A stretch of 64,000 bases of DNA from Dioszegia crocea (lineage: Eukaryota; Basidiomycota; Tremellomycetes; Tremellales; Bulleribasidiaceae). Shown piece after piece: positions 30,975 to 41,348 of this stretch (its first letter is position 1; each line of letters starts with the position of its first letter). Made by a program: the position numbers and the translations under genes. The DNA lies in NCBI GenBank assembly GCA_001600615.1, contig BCKK01000006.1, forward strand, positions 1,567,966 through 1,631,965, in the 5' to 3' direction. The notes under the pieces are model-generated. The model did no database searches and was not told the origin of the DNA. It saw nothing but the letters and a program-made list of their open reading frames with translations.

Positions 30975-32179
30975 ATGGCGCCGAGAATAACCAGAGCAGC
31001 AGCTAGTCTGAAGCAGTCCACGTCTCCGCCTGCAAAAGTGGCCGCAGTCAAGCGCGAACCCTCTGCGTCTCCTCGCAAACCCAAAGTCAAAGCGGAACCG
31101 ATCTCAACTCCAAATCCCAAACGTCGAAAGATCGACGCTTGCCCAAAACTTGTGGGCTCACCCCTTACCGAGGCGGAAGATGAGAAGCCCCTTGTCAAGC
31201 TTGATCCCAAATCCCCTGCCGCCTTACGGGATCGGAAACTTAACAATCACACCAAATACTCTTCCTCCTCCATATTTCCAACCTTCGCCCATCCCACACC
31301 TGCGGAATGCAAGCTAGCCCATTCTATACTCTCGCGGGTACATGGCGAGCGCGTTAGGCCCGCTGAAGTTGTCGCGTCTAAGGATAGGGCGGGATGTGGG
31401 GATAGCCCTTCTGTGCTGGATGCGCTGGTCCGAACGATCTTGTCTCAGAACACGAGCGATGTCAACTCTACCCGAGCGAAATTGAGTATGGATAAGGCGT
31501 ATGGCGGGAGTGATGAGTGGGAAGCAATAGCTGCGGGCGGTCAAGAGAAGCTCGAGGAGGCGATCCGATGCGGAGGGCTTAGCGCGATCAAGAGCAAGGT
31601 GATTCTGGGCATACTGGAGCAGTCCAAGGAGAAGTACGGCAAGTATACCCTGGATCACCTGCACGAGGCATCGACTGAAGATGCGATGGCGGAGATGTTG
31701 AGTCTGAAGGGAGTTGGGCCGAAGACTGCAAGCTGTGTGCTGCTGTTTTGTCTGCAGAGGGATGACTTTGCGGTGGATACGCACGTTCATCGGATCACGG
31801 GGTTGTTGGGATGGCGGCCAAAGTCGGCGAATAGGGAGCAGACGTATGCGCATCTGAACGAGAGGATACCGGATGAGGACAAGTACGGATTGCATATCCT
31901 ATTTGTGCTCCATGGGAAGAAGTGCGCGGAGTGTAAGGCCGGAGGGAGGAATTCGGGGAATTGCGAGTTGAGAAAGGCATTCAAAGGTGGGATGGGGGTG
32001 AAAGAGGAGGCCGGCGCCGAGAGCGGGGTTAAGGATGAAGTCAAGGAAGAGGGATTAGTGGAGCTGGATGTGAGTTCGGATTTCCCTTGAGTGTGACTAA
32101 GCTGACACTGCTGTAGCGGTCAATGTCACCTCCGGCAGTCAGCGAGACCAGCCCAAGCAAGGTCAAATCTGAGGTCTGA
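30975..32179 (+). CDS. HhH-GPD superfamily DNA glycosylase (endonuclease III-like)
   Basis: A base-excision repair enzyme that removes damaged bases; nuclear location is likely given the basic N-terminal 80 residues (KVKAEP, KRRKID). Exons 30975-32069 and 32117-32179, with a 47-nt phase-0 intron, give 385 residues. The catalytic core has LVRTILSQNTSDVNSTRA, the helix-hairpin-helix LKGVGPKTASCVLLFCLQ with the expected Lys, and FAVDTHVHRITGLLGW with the catalytic Asp. The C-terminal Cys loop is CAECKAGGRNSGNC, only three Cys with atypical spacing, so the classic 4Fe-4S cluster of endonuclease III is probably incomplete. Without splicing, the frame ends just after the donor at 32090; the spliced tail ends SPSKVKSEV. 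Confidence 0.9.
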
Positions 32180-33212
32180 GAAGGTGTGATGGATCGACGA
32201 CTGGCAGAGGGTCCAGGCGGTCAGTCCGAAGGTTAGTGGTTATTCAGTGTGAAGGCGAGCAGATACTGACCATAGTCAAAGATTGACTCCCGTTGCTTTC
32301 GTCAAGTATGTCACGGTGCAAAGGCCCAGCTCGGGAGGTCAGAGCGCTGTTGCCTTTGGGTAACGCCAATTTAGGTACGTTACATCTCAGCTTCGAAATA
32401 CTTGCGGACTGCACTTGGAATATCTGCTGACTCATCAGTACGTAACTCGGACAATGACTCGCAGTATCCTTACCTAGACATGCTGCTTCAGCTTCATCAC
32501 GCTCGTCAATACATAGAAGATGCAGTCATTGCGCGGTTGTCAAGCGAGGAAACCTTTTTTCAGCTGCCCTAACTACACCCTACTCGGGTCCACGACTCCA
32601 CCTCGGTTCCCATCTTGCTGCTACCAACTCTATCACCTTGATCGAAAGGGGAAGCTGTCCTCGCGTCCTCTCAGAGCCAGATCTCGGAACCTAAGGACCC
32701 CCTTTGTTGCTTGGCGATGCGATCAGTGCGTGGTTGTTTGACCTTGAAGCACTCGGATATTGCCTGGTCCAAGGAGACCACTTCTGATAGCAGTTCCCAT
32801 TTACTTCTGTTCTATCTGTATCTACAGTTCTTTCTGCATCTATCAATACAAGTACTGCTAATCGCTGTATCTTCAGTGATCCTCGGCACGCCACCCGCCG
32901 GGCCCGCCACCGACGACAAAGGCCCAGACCCCGCTGCCGGCATCTCCCCATCTCCCCATCTCAACCCCCTATCTATATCGCTCTCCAGCTGTCATCCATA
33001 TACCTCATCTCCCGCATCATAGTCTTCATCTCTCCTGCACAAGCTATCAGCATCGTAACAATCTGATCGACCCTCGAAAAAGCAGCGCCCCGAAAGCTGC
33101 ATTATTGAGATGATAAGGGTCCTTGGCAGAGCCCTTGGCAGATAACCATTCAATTATCGTCCCTACTCTTCTCGACTTCCTCGACCCTTCCGACCTGACT
33201 ATACCTCTCACA
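32180..33212. other. Long intergenic region upstream of the permease gene
   Basis: 1,033 bp. The last 200 bp look like a promoter/leader. A non-ATG open frame leads into the next gene from 33123. No independent gene could be supported on either strand. Confidence 0.5.
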
Positions 33213-36200
33213 ATGCTGGACTCGGCTAGCAAGGGCGCCAGGGCCCTTTTGTCGTCAGCATCGGCTGGACGGCAAAGGGACCAGACTACGTCAATCTCGA
33301 CAAGCCAATCGATGTCATCTGACATCTCATCTATGGCTTCTGCCACTTCTACCCACCTTCACTCTGCCCCTACACCATATAACACCGTCATACCTTCCAC
33401 TCCTGGCCGAGACCAATATGACGCCGATAGCATATTCGGGTCTAGCTCCCGTCAATCCATTACTACACCGAATAACGACATGCGCATGGAGTATATGTAC
33501 GAAGCGGACGGGCCTGGGCCGAGTATCGATACCAGCTCCCCATCCCGTACTACCCCTACATCCTCTCGCCATCCTAGCAGCTTTTCCAGCCATGCTGGGA
33601 GTAGCCACCATCTACTACCCTACACACCTCCCATTCGAGATCCGCAAATCCAATCATTCATCATTCCCTCATCAGATCGACCTGTTCCCCTTCCCCCAAT
33701 GACAAGCCGATCTTACTCGTCAGGCGGCGGAAAGCTTGACAGTATGTCAGAGTACGATAAAGACCTACCCTCCTCTGTACAGACCGGACCCGCATCCCTC
33801 TATCGTCAACCTACAGAAACTACAACTTCCCCCTCACTACCGTCAGCCTCAGCATCCGGATCCATCTTTTCGCGCCTTATTCGACGGCGGAAAGGCGGAA
33901 CAGGCGGGAAGGATCCGGATGTCAAGACGCAGGAGGATAGGGATGCGTTGAGGCTGCAGCAGCTTGGATATGATGCGGTGCTGGGGCGGGATTATACGTT
34001 TTGGTCAAGTTTGGCAATTAGCTGGTTGAATATTGGGTGTATCCAGGGCACAATCTACGCGGTATCTGGGGCGTACTCGTTCGGCGGGCCATTGATGATT
34101 GTGAGTTCCCTTATCGTCCTTCATCGGCTTGATGCTGACTCGTCAGCTCGTCATGTGGCCCCTTTCCGGAGTATGGACGATATTTCTCACCCTCTCCCTG
34201 GCCGAGTTAGCATCGGTCTATCCTGTCTCTGGAGCGATGGCATCTTGGGCCTGGAAAGTAGCGCGAGGCGGTGTAGGGCATGAAAGATGGTGGGCTTGGT
34301 TGATGGGTGGCGTCGTCCTTGGTGGCCATGTTGCCAATGTGAGTTTTGTCACACTACCGACACGAGGCTCAGCTGACCCGACTAGGTCCTTTTGGTCACT
34401 TGGCAACTCGTCAATATAATACACGGTATCATGGGCCTGAGCTTTGAGTACGATTATCAGAACTGGCACGGTTTACTCTTTTACCTGGTAAGCTTTCCTC
34501 CAGCCTTTCTGTACCCGTTCGATACCATCTCTCCGGTCGTAACATCGATTCCAGGCTGACTCGACAGACCGTCCTACTAGTCTGCGGCCTAGTAGGCTCT
34601 CAAGCTTGGGGCCGCTCGCACCGGTTCTGGATCTGCGCCGGTATATACGGCGGCTGCGTCTGGTTGATCCTCTGTATATCTCTCATCGCTTCGTCGGGCG
34701 CACGGTATGTTTGGTCTCTATTATCGAATCTGGATCCATGCGCTGATATTTTTTCAGCCATTCTCACTCCGTATCGCCAGACCTATTCCTGAATAGCACA
34801 GGGTGGGGCTCTAGGCCGTATGTCTTCATTTTGGGCTGGGAGTACTGTACCATTGCCAGCGGACATGATGCGTCAGCTCAGTAAGTCTTGCTGTCATTGC
34901 TTCATCACTCCAGCATAGGCCGGATGAGCTCTTCTACACCAACGGCACTCTTGCTGACCAATTCAGTATGGCGGAGGAAACTCAAAACCCATCGAGAAAT
35001 GTGCCAAATGCGATGGTTTGCTCGATGGCTTTGGTCAGTTACAATCTCCAATCCAGGTTCCGTGAGCCGAACTGACGCCCCAGACCTACATATGTGGAAT
35101 GATCTCCATCAGTCTACTTCTGCTTTCCATCAATCCCGACGATGCCGCTGCGGTGACTAATCATACCTTCGCCGTGGTAAGTCTCGCCCACTTCTCTTCC
35201 AGGTCATTTGCTGACAAGACAGGGCTACATTCTCACCCAAGCCATCAATGCTCGTGCGGCAATAGCAATCTGCTGTCTCCTAATCTTCACCCTCACCGTA
35301 CAAATCATGGCTCAGCTCCAAGCATCGAGTCGATTCGTATTCGCCATGGCCCGAGACAACGCCATGCCCTTCGCCGCGTCTATCCGACGGACGAATGCGT
35401 CAAAGCAGCCCGTAGTGGCGCACTGGCTCGTCATTGGTCTTTGTGCGCCATTCTCGCTTTTGCTTCTGGGCGGTAAAGGCTCGGTATACTCCGTCATGAC
35501 TGTTACAGCCAGCGTGTTAAGTTATGTAGGATATGTGAGTTGTGATTATGGTGGCTTGGTCCGAGTTGATTTGATTGCTGATGACCTAGACCATACCTGT
35601 TTTGCTCTACCTGCTCTCGGGCAAAGATTTGCGGTCCGAAGGCAGATCGTCATGGTCCCTACGGACAAAAAGCAAGATTATCGGGACTGTCGGTGTGGCT
35701 TATGGAATCACAGTCATTGCTCTATCGATGGCACCCGGAAAGTACCCCGTCACTATCCGTAAGTGATATCAATTCAAGGACGGGGCGTATGAGCTGACAA
35801 GATCTAGAAAACATCAGCTGGGGACCCGTCATCTTGGTTGGAACTGTCTGTATGTGTTTCATAACTTGGCGCTTCTACGGTAGGTCTCTTTCTCCCTCGT
35901 CACCACCATACTCCTTCTGTTCCCGCCGACTGAACCAGCCGTCTTATCCTCAGCTGGGGACTATAACTGATCCTAAAAGGTAGCAAACACTACTCTGGCC
36001 CCATCAGGGCAGTGACCAAATGGGAGACGGGCGTGGAGATCGACCTTCAATCAGCATTATCTTCCCAACGGAGCAAGGCAACTGGCGGGGCGGATCTGTC
36101 GGGTCCAGGGTCAGGTGGACCAGATGGAAACGGGACGGGTATGAAGGCGAGTCGGACGATACCGGTCTTCGAGGAGACGGCCGATCAGGGTACGAATGGA

Positions 36201-36323
36201 GCGTGGACTGAGGGTACGGGTGTGGGTACAGGGACAGAGTGGACGGACGCTACGGCTAGTAGCGGAACGGGTGGGACGGCATCGACAGTCACTAGGGAGA
36301 CTGTATCGAGGACGAGAGGATAA
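33213..36323 (+). CDS. APC-superfamily permease (amino acid/choline/GABA type) with long N-terminal extension
   Basis: A membrane transporter related to fungal GABA, choline and amino-acid permeases. Eleven exons: 33213-34100, 34147-34338, 34386-34487, 34568-34704, 34758-34880, 34967-35033, 35084-35176, 35223-35534, 35590-35758, 35808-35879 and 35980-36323, for 832 residues. The first 270 residues are a Ser/Pro/Thr-rich cytosolic tail, long for the family. The core then has DALRLQQLGYDAVLGRDYTF, LTLSLAELASVYPVSGAMAS (helix 3), the diagnostic DASAHMAEETQNPSRNVP, and a helix 8-9 segment ASSRFVFAMARDNAMPF. About 12 hydrophobic segments are seen. The C-terminal 100 residues are Gly/Thr-rich. The ATG at 33213 is the first in frame; the frame upstream lacks an ATG. 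Confidence 0.9.
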
Positions 36324-36623
36324 GTCAGGGTTGGGGTTAATGAGCTGTGAAGGGGGATCTCAAAGAGCGAGTCTGATCTTGGGTTGTCATCTTATCTGGG
36401 TTACCTCATTGTATATAAATTTATTAGATGTAGATACTTGTGTTATAAGTATAGTCACCATTATCTGCTTATTGTGGTGCCTCACCATAGCCATAGCATG
36501 ACCTATACGCTTGCTGGCTGAGAACAGCAATCCACACGTGGAATCAGCGGGGCTCGGCCGGAGCTCGAAGTTCCACCACCAGCTTGAATCTGCAACATCA
36601 ACATTCATTATCTTCTTGCTGCA

Positions 36624-38078
36624 ATGAGTCGACCTAGTCAGTACGCCCGGACGCTGGGTCGAACAGCCCAGTCCTCAAACCTGACTGCATCTCGGACACC
36701 GATTCGATCCGTAGCGAATCCTCAAAACAGCTCAAGAGGCGTGCAAACTTTATCGCCGATAACAATATCTCGCCCTCGGAGACCAAGCAGCTATGCCTCA
36801 TCAAGTCACGCCCAGTCTCGGATCCCCGTTCTGGTCTCCTCGAAGAGAAGCGCTTCGTCTTCTTCACCGGATGCCGCATCCAGCAGCGATGCTTTCAAAG
36901 GGCTGGAGCCGGTGGACCTGGCGTATGATGTGATTCAACCGACGAAAGCGAAGCCTGAAGCGGAGGGGCAGTGTCTAGTGGTGACTCATGGACTATTGTA
37001 AGTCTCAGCGAAGCGCCTGAGAGGGAAAAAGGGCCTCTTATTCGATTGGCATACCTCTACAACGGCAGTTGCTGATCTATCAGCGGCTCTAAACAAAACT
37101 GGCGATCCCTCGCAAAGGCCTTTTCCGTCCAGCTCGGTATGCCAGTCTACACAATAGTACGCCGTTTGACTTCCCAGCCTTACATTCAGCTGACTCTACT
37201 TAGGACCTCAGGAATCATGGCACATCACCTCATGCCGAGCCTCACACTTACGCCGCAATGGCGACGGATCTCGACCAACTGTTCCGAAAGCTGGATTTGA
37301 AGGGTATCAACCTTATGGGACATAGCATGTAAGCTGCCAGATCCCATTGAGAGTCTAGCCTCATACCACAAGCTTAGACTTTAGGGGCGGTAAAGCCGTC
37401 ATGGCATTTGCGCTGAACTCCAACTTCAATACAGAGCTGCGCAGTCTGATCAGCGTCGACATGTCACCCGCTGTCGGACGGATATCTCCAGAGTGAGTTG
37501 CTGGCCTCAACAACTTAGCGGTGTGAACTGAGGATCTTCGTTTCCAGTAGAAGCTGACAATGCTAGATTTGCAGCCTACACCCAGGGAATGCGGAAAGTG
37601 GATCAAGCGCGGGTGAAGAGCAAGGGTGAGGCAGATAAGATCCTGCAAGAGGTCGAGCCGGTATGTCATCCCTTCTCATTCACTCTAATCCCTACCGCCT
37701 CTGAACAGTGAAAGCACTTTGCTGACCCTTCAGGTCCTTAGCACACGTCAATTCCTCCTGACCAACACCCGCACCCTCCCCTCAGGCGACCTATCATTCC
37801 GTATCCCCCTAGACCTACTCGACCGCTCCATCCCACACATTGGCGATTTCCCCTATCCACAACCTGACCGGCCTGGCTCGCCATCATGGTCCGGACCTAC
37901 CCTCTTCCTTAAGGGCGAACATAGCAAATATCTCAATCGGCGTAATATCCCCATCGCCGAGGCGTACTTCCCGGCTATGAAGTTGGAAGTGCTGCCGACG
38001 GGACATTGGGTGCATGCGGAGGAGCCGGGGCAGACTTTGAAGTTGGTCAAGGAGTTTGTTGAGGGAGTTGGAAAGTAG
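36624..38078 (+). CDS. IMO32: Alpha/beta hydrolase of the ABHD11/Imo32 family, probably mitochondrial
   Basis: A serine hydrolase; family members act on small esters or thioesters in mitochondria. Exons 36624-36997, 37084-37156, 37204-37328, 37385-37492, 37567-37660 and 37734-38078 give 372 residues with closing phases. The first 90 residues are rich in Arg and Ser and nearly free of acids, as in a mitochondrial presequence. The core follows the family order: VVTHGLLGSKQNWRSLA-type oxyanion region (interrupted by intron 1), DLRNHGTSPHAEPHTYAAMA, nucleophile elbow LMGHSMGGKAVMAFAL, SVDMSPAVG, and the catalytic His in LPTGHWVHAEEP. The nucleophile motif is split by an intron inside the Met codon. 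Confidence 0.92.
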
Positions 38079-38363
38079 CACGAGTGGCTTTGCTGTCGAT
38101 CTTGGAGATGGATCTCAAGCGGCCCATTTTGATGGGTTGTCATGCTGATTGTTCCTAATCGCTGCTCACTCAGGATCTTCGGAGTTGCTCCTGACAAGCA
38201 AGAGCCAACTTCAATGCTCGAATTATTATGCTGCCTTGATCGATCTACTACGTGTATAACTCTGAGGCTGTGAAATACTAATATCCGCAGAAGACTAGCT
38301 AGAATACATTGAAAAGTCTGATTCTAATGCCGCAATCTGATTTCTCCGCTCAAACCTCACCCA

Positions 38364-38969
38364 TCATCCCTGGACCCTGACTAAAAATCCCCTCCTAGCC
38401 ATTGTCTCCTCAGCATCGTCCGCGAGTGAATGCCTCTCCTGCGGCGAAGCCTGAGCCAGATACTCATACAGCGCAGTGTAGGAGAAGTGGTGTATCAGGT
38501 GTGACGTGCTGGCACTAGCAACGAGGCGAGGCGCCCAGGGCACCAGGCCCTGATTGGGGTTGGTATCAAAGGAGTCCGTATGGGGCGGCAAGTTGTCTTC
38601 AGTGGAGTAGAGGGATCTCGCTAGGTGGTGCGAGAGAACCATGACGATCTTCTGCGGTAGGGGATAGGTATGGTACTCGTGAGCGTGTGGTCCAGTGTGA
38701 TTGAAGTGGGGCTCGACTTCCGTAAGTCGCAGCGCGAGATTACAGGTTGCGCAAACTGCGAATTTGAATGTGGGGGAGTTGACAGCAGGTGGGGATTGGG
38801 CAAGCCTGTCCAGGGATGCATGCTGGGTGCAATTGGCGCAGGTGCAGGTCGATGGGGTTTCGAATCGTTCGATGCCTCCAGACCCGTGCTCATCGGAGAG
38901 TTGGGCAGAAGGTGCGGTAGGACCAGAGAAGGATAGAGTAGCGGTGACGCTGATGGTGACATGACTCAT
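38364..38969 (-). CDS. Uncharacterised protein with Cys pairs
   Basis: A single-exon frame of 201 residues read from the ATG at 38969; an in-frame ATG at 39047 would add 26 residues. I do not recognise it. Two Cys-x2-Cys groups, in TCTCANCTQH and FAVCATCNLA, are about 30 residues apart and could bind zinc. A His-rich stretch lies between residues 100 and 115. The C-terminal third has ALYEYLAQASPQERHSLADD, a plausible helix. No signal peptide or membrane helix is found. Confidence is moderate because there is no paralog or splice evidence. Confidence 0.5.
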   Translation of the reverse strand: MSHVTISVTATLSFSGPTAPSAQLSDEHGSGGIERFETPSTCTCANCTQHASLDRLAQSPPAVNSPTFKFAVCATCNLALRLTEVEPHFNHTGPHAHEYHTYPLPQKIVMVLSHHLARSLYSTEDNLPPHTDSFDTNPNQGLVPWAPRLVASASTSHLIHHFSYTALYEYLAQASPQERHSLADDAEETMARRGFLVRVQG

Positions 38970-39582
38970 TGTGGAGAATGGGGATACAGGGGGCACTGAT
39001 CGAATCAGTAAGTCATGTGCTAGTCGGGAAGACCCGGATAAGTACAATCATGAGGAGCAGGCTTCTGCCCCACTGACCTCTGGTGACGTATGGCTCGGTA
39101 CGTAAGACAGTCACAAGTAGCACCTGTAACGGGTGCTGGACGGCTTGATTATGCCCTTGTTGCTGTACTGCTATGGTTGTCAGCGCTCCTTCTCCGTCCG
39201 CTTCCGATGAGTGTTAAGACTGACAGTAAACGGTTACGGGAGGCATTTCAGCACAAGTTGGTCAGAGTGAGATGAGGAGGAGTGTGTTGTTTGGAAGTGA
39301 AGGAGGTTGCTGGCAAAGGGGGCAGACAAGAGAGTCGAGACCGATGCTCAGTGAGTGGGTGAACTAGGAGACTGAGCAGACTGGGGGAACAGAGGGGATT
39401 GAGCTTGAAAAGGTGCATTATATATCTCCTCGTACAGCTTCAGAGTCCACTCGACGTTCGGACTCTCGTCGCGCCCTTACGATCAGCCGGATGCGGGACT
39501 CGTAGTGCACCAACAAGGATCGATATCAACAAAACCCGACGGATCTGATAAGACGCGTAAGTAGTGTGAGTCCCAGATCCTC

Positions 39583-39595
39583 GGCTCGTTCCTGG
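39583..39595. repeat. 13-bp direct repeat, copy 1 (GGCTCGTTCCTGG)
   Basis: An identical copy lies at 39847-39859, 264 bp away. Both are preceded by a GA(T)TC(C/T)T-like context, so the similarity extends weakly beyond the core. Confidence 0.6.
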
Positions 39596-39846
39596 ATGCC
39601 GGCTTATTTTACGTGTGTGAACGTGTCAGTAACGTTACCAGGGCAGGCATGCTGCAGTGCCGAAGCTAGTGGTCGGTCTTCCCTGCTCCTTGAGTTCGAG
39701 GTAACGGCACGTTGGGTCAGCAATCAAACACCAGTCGATCTGGTCGGAGGAATCGAAATGGCGAAAGCCTTCACATAAGGTACTTGTCTGATGATCGACA
39801 CCGTGGAGATTCACCGTGGCGAGTGAGTAGTGAGTGCCGATTCTTA

Positions 39847-39859
39847 GGCTCGTTCCTGG
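39847..39859. repeat. 13-bp direct repeat, copy 2 (GGCTCGTTCCTGG)
   Basis: Second copy of the repeat at 39583-39595, in the same orientation. Confidence 0.6.
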
Positions 39860-40754
39860 GTGAGTGATCTACGCCTCTTCAAGCCTCCAACAGTCTCAAA
39901 CAAGCTCGAACGACGGCAGCTAACGAGAGCTAACGGCAAGCTATGATGGGGCGATTGATCAGGATTGACCAACTCCTGATCGAGCCTGATCTTGCCTGAT
40001 CGATTATGAACGGAAGAGAACGGAAGGCGATCAAGTAAGACATAGCAGCTGCTTCAACGTAAGTGCCAAAAACTGCCTGTGAAGGAGTGAAGGTTAGAGT
40101 TGCAGTGTGATCGAGTCCCCACATGTCACTTCAAGCTTCGAGCTTCACAGAGCTTCACACTGCTTCACGTAGGGTAAGGTGGCGCAAACATTACCGAGAT
40201 GAAGTCGCGCTCGATTTCGGACTTTACCCTTGTGGGCAGCACGTAAAGGCGTTGGCAAGAGGCTATAGAAAGAGTTCCGGGCCTTAGGCTGCGGCTGCGG
40301 CAGATGTCCAGAGTTGTCCAGAGGAATACGAGAGGAGTACGAGAGGTGAAACGGCGAGTGATCAGATTGCGATCGGCACGCGATCGGCCTGGTCGTAAGC
40401 GTCGTAAGTGCCTGCATGTGGGCGGGGATTTCGTAGGATGCTGTGAGAGTAATCGTGTGAAGGCACATCGGTCGCGAGCCCTGCCCTGCCTTGCGTGACG
40501 GGGTTAAGAAAGCGAAACGTGAGTAACACGAGAAGGCGCTGGAGCGATCGACGGACGATCTGCATGGACGTAAGTGTCTAACGTGAGCTGTGACTGCAGG
40601 ACGGTATCAGGGTCCAGCGCTGTCCAGCGGAGTTTAGGCCGGTTGGGTCTGGAACTATTAGGGCGTGCGACAGGGTGTGGCGTGTGCGACTTTAGGGAAC
40701 ATCAGGCCATATCTCGCAACATGCCGATAACCCTCCCTGATTGAGTTCCCCGAT

Positions 40755-40772
40755 CTTCCCCGATCGGGGAAG
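40755..40772. repeat. 18-bp perfect palindrome CTTCCCCGATCGGGGAAG
   Basis: A perfect dyad centred on GATC. The half-site CTTCCCCGATC is echoed just upstream (GTTCCCCGATC, 40745-40755). It could be a dimeric factor site or a hairpin. Confidence 0.75.
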
Positions 40773-41348
40773 CCTGGGGAAATTCACAGATCAGGCACAC
40801 CAGGCACAACACACTGCCGGCACTGCGATCGACGGCGAGGGAGATCTTCTTCCGATGGAAAGCGCACGCGTCGAGAAGGCCGAGACGCGCTGATCGATGG
40901 CGATCAGTTGCTGACCTATGCTGACAGGATTGCTGACAGCTGCCGGCACCTTGGCGCAATGTGCGATCTACGAGTGATGTGAAGGGATCAGCCTGGATCA
41001 GCGCACCAAAGATTGGGGCGTGCTGGACTGTGATCGGCGCCGGCCTGGCGTTCCAATTTCTACGCGACGCGAGACGACGCGCCAGATCATGCCCTTTATC
41101 CATTCGGCGATCGCGATCGCATCTGCACATCAACACCGCAAGGCACCGGGCTCTGTTACTGGAGCACCGGGGAGAAAGGGCATTTGAAGGCATTTGACGT
41201 TTGAAGGCGTTAGGCCGGCCATGAAGACCGAACTCTACTTCACCTTTAGGCTTTGGTGGAGTCTGGTGGCTGACAGCTGTTGACTGTCTGACTCTAATCC
41301 CGACCTCGGACCCGATCCAATTAGCGCATCTATCACATGCATCGTATC

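Larger units (their letters stand above)
38970..41348. other. 2.4-kb gene-free stretch rich in short repeated words
   Basis: No gene could be built here, the longest such stretch in the window. It is crowded with GATC, CGATCG, GTAAGTG and TGACAG words, contains an 18-bp perfect palindrome at 40755-40772 and a 13-bp direct repeat at 39583-39595 and 39847-39859. Minus-strand frames such as 40702-41193 are Arg/Cys-rich and lack any domain. It may be a worn transposable element, a structured non-coding transcript or a regulatory block; I cannot decide between them. Confidence 0.45.

Noticed and set aside
31314..31895. 193-codon frame antisense to the DNA glycosylase
   Set aside because: It is the shadow of a long well-supported coding exon, with no family features.
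33123..33212. Starting the APC permease at 33123
   Set aside because: The frame begins with a non-ATG codon there; the first ATG is at 33213.
40702..41193. 163-codon minus-strand open frame in the gene-free stretch
   Set aside because: Arg/Cys-rich composition, no domain, no promoter or splice context; it looks like a frame opened by base composition.
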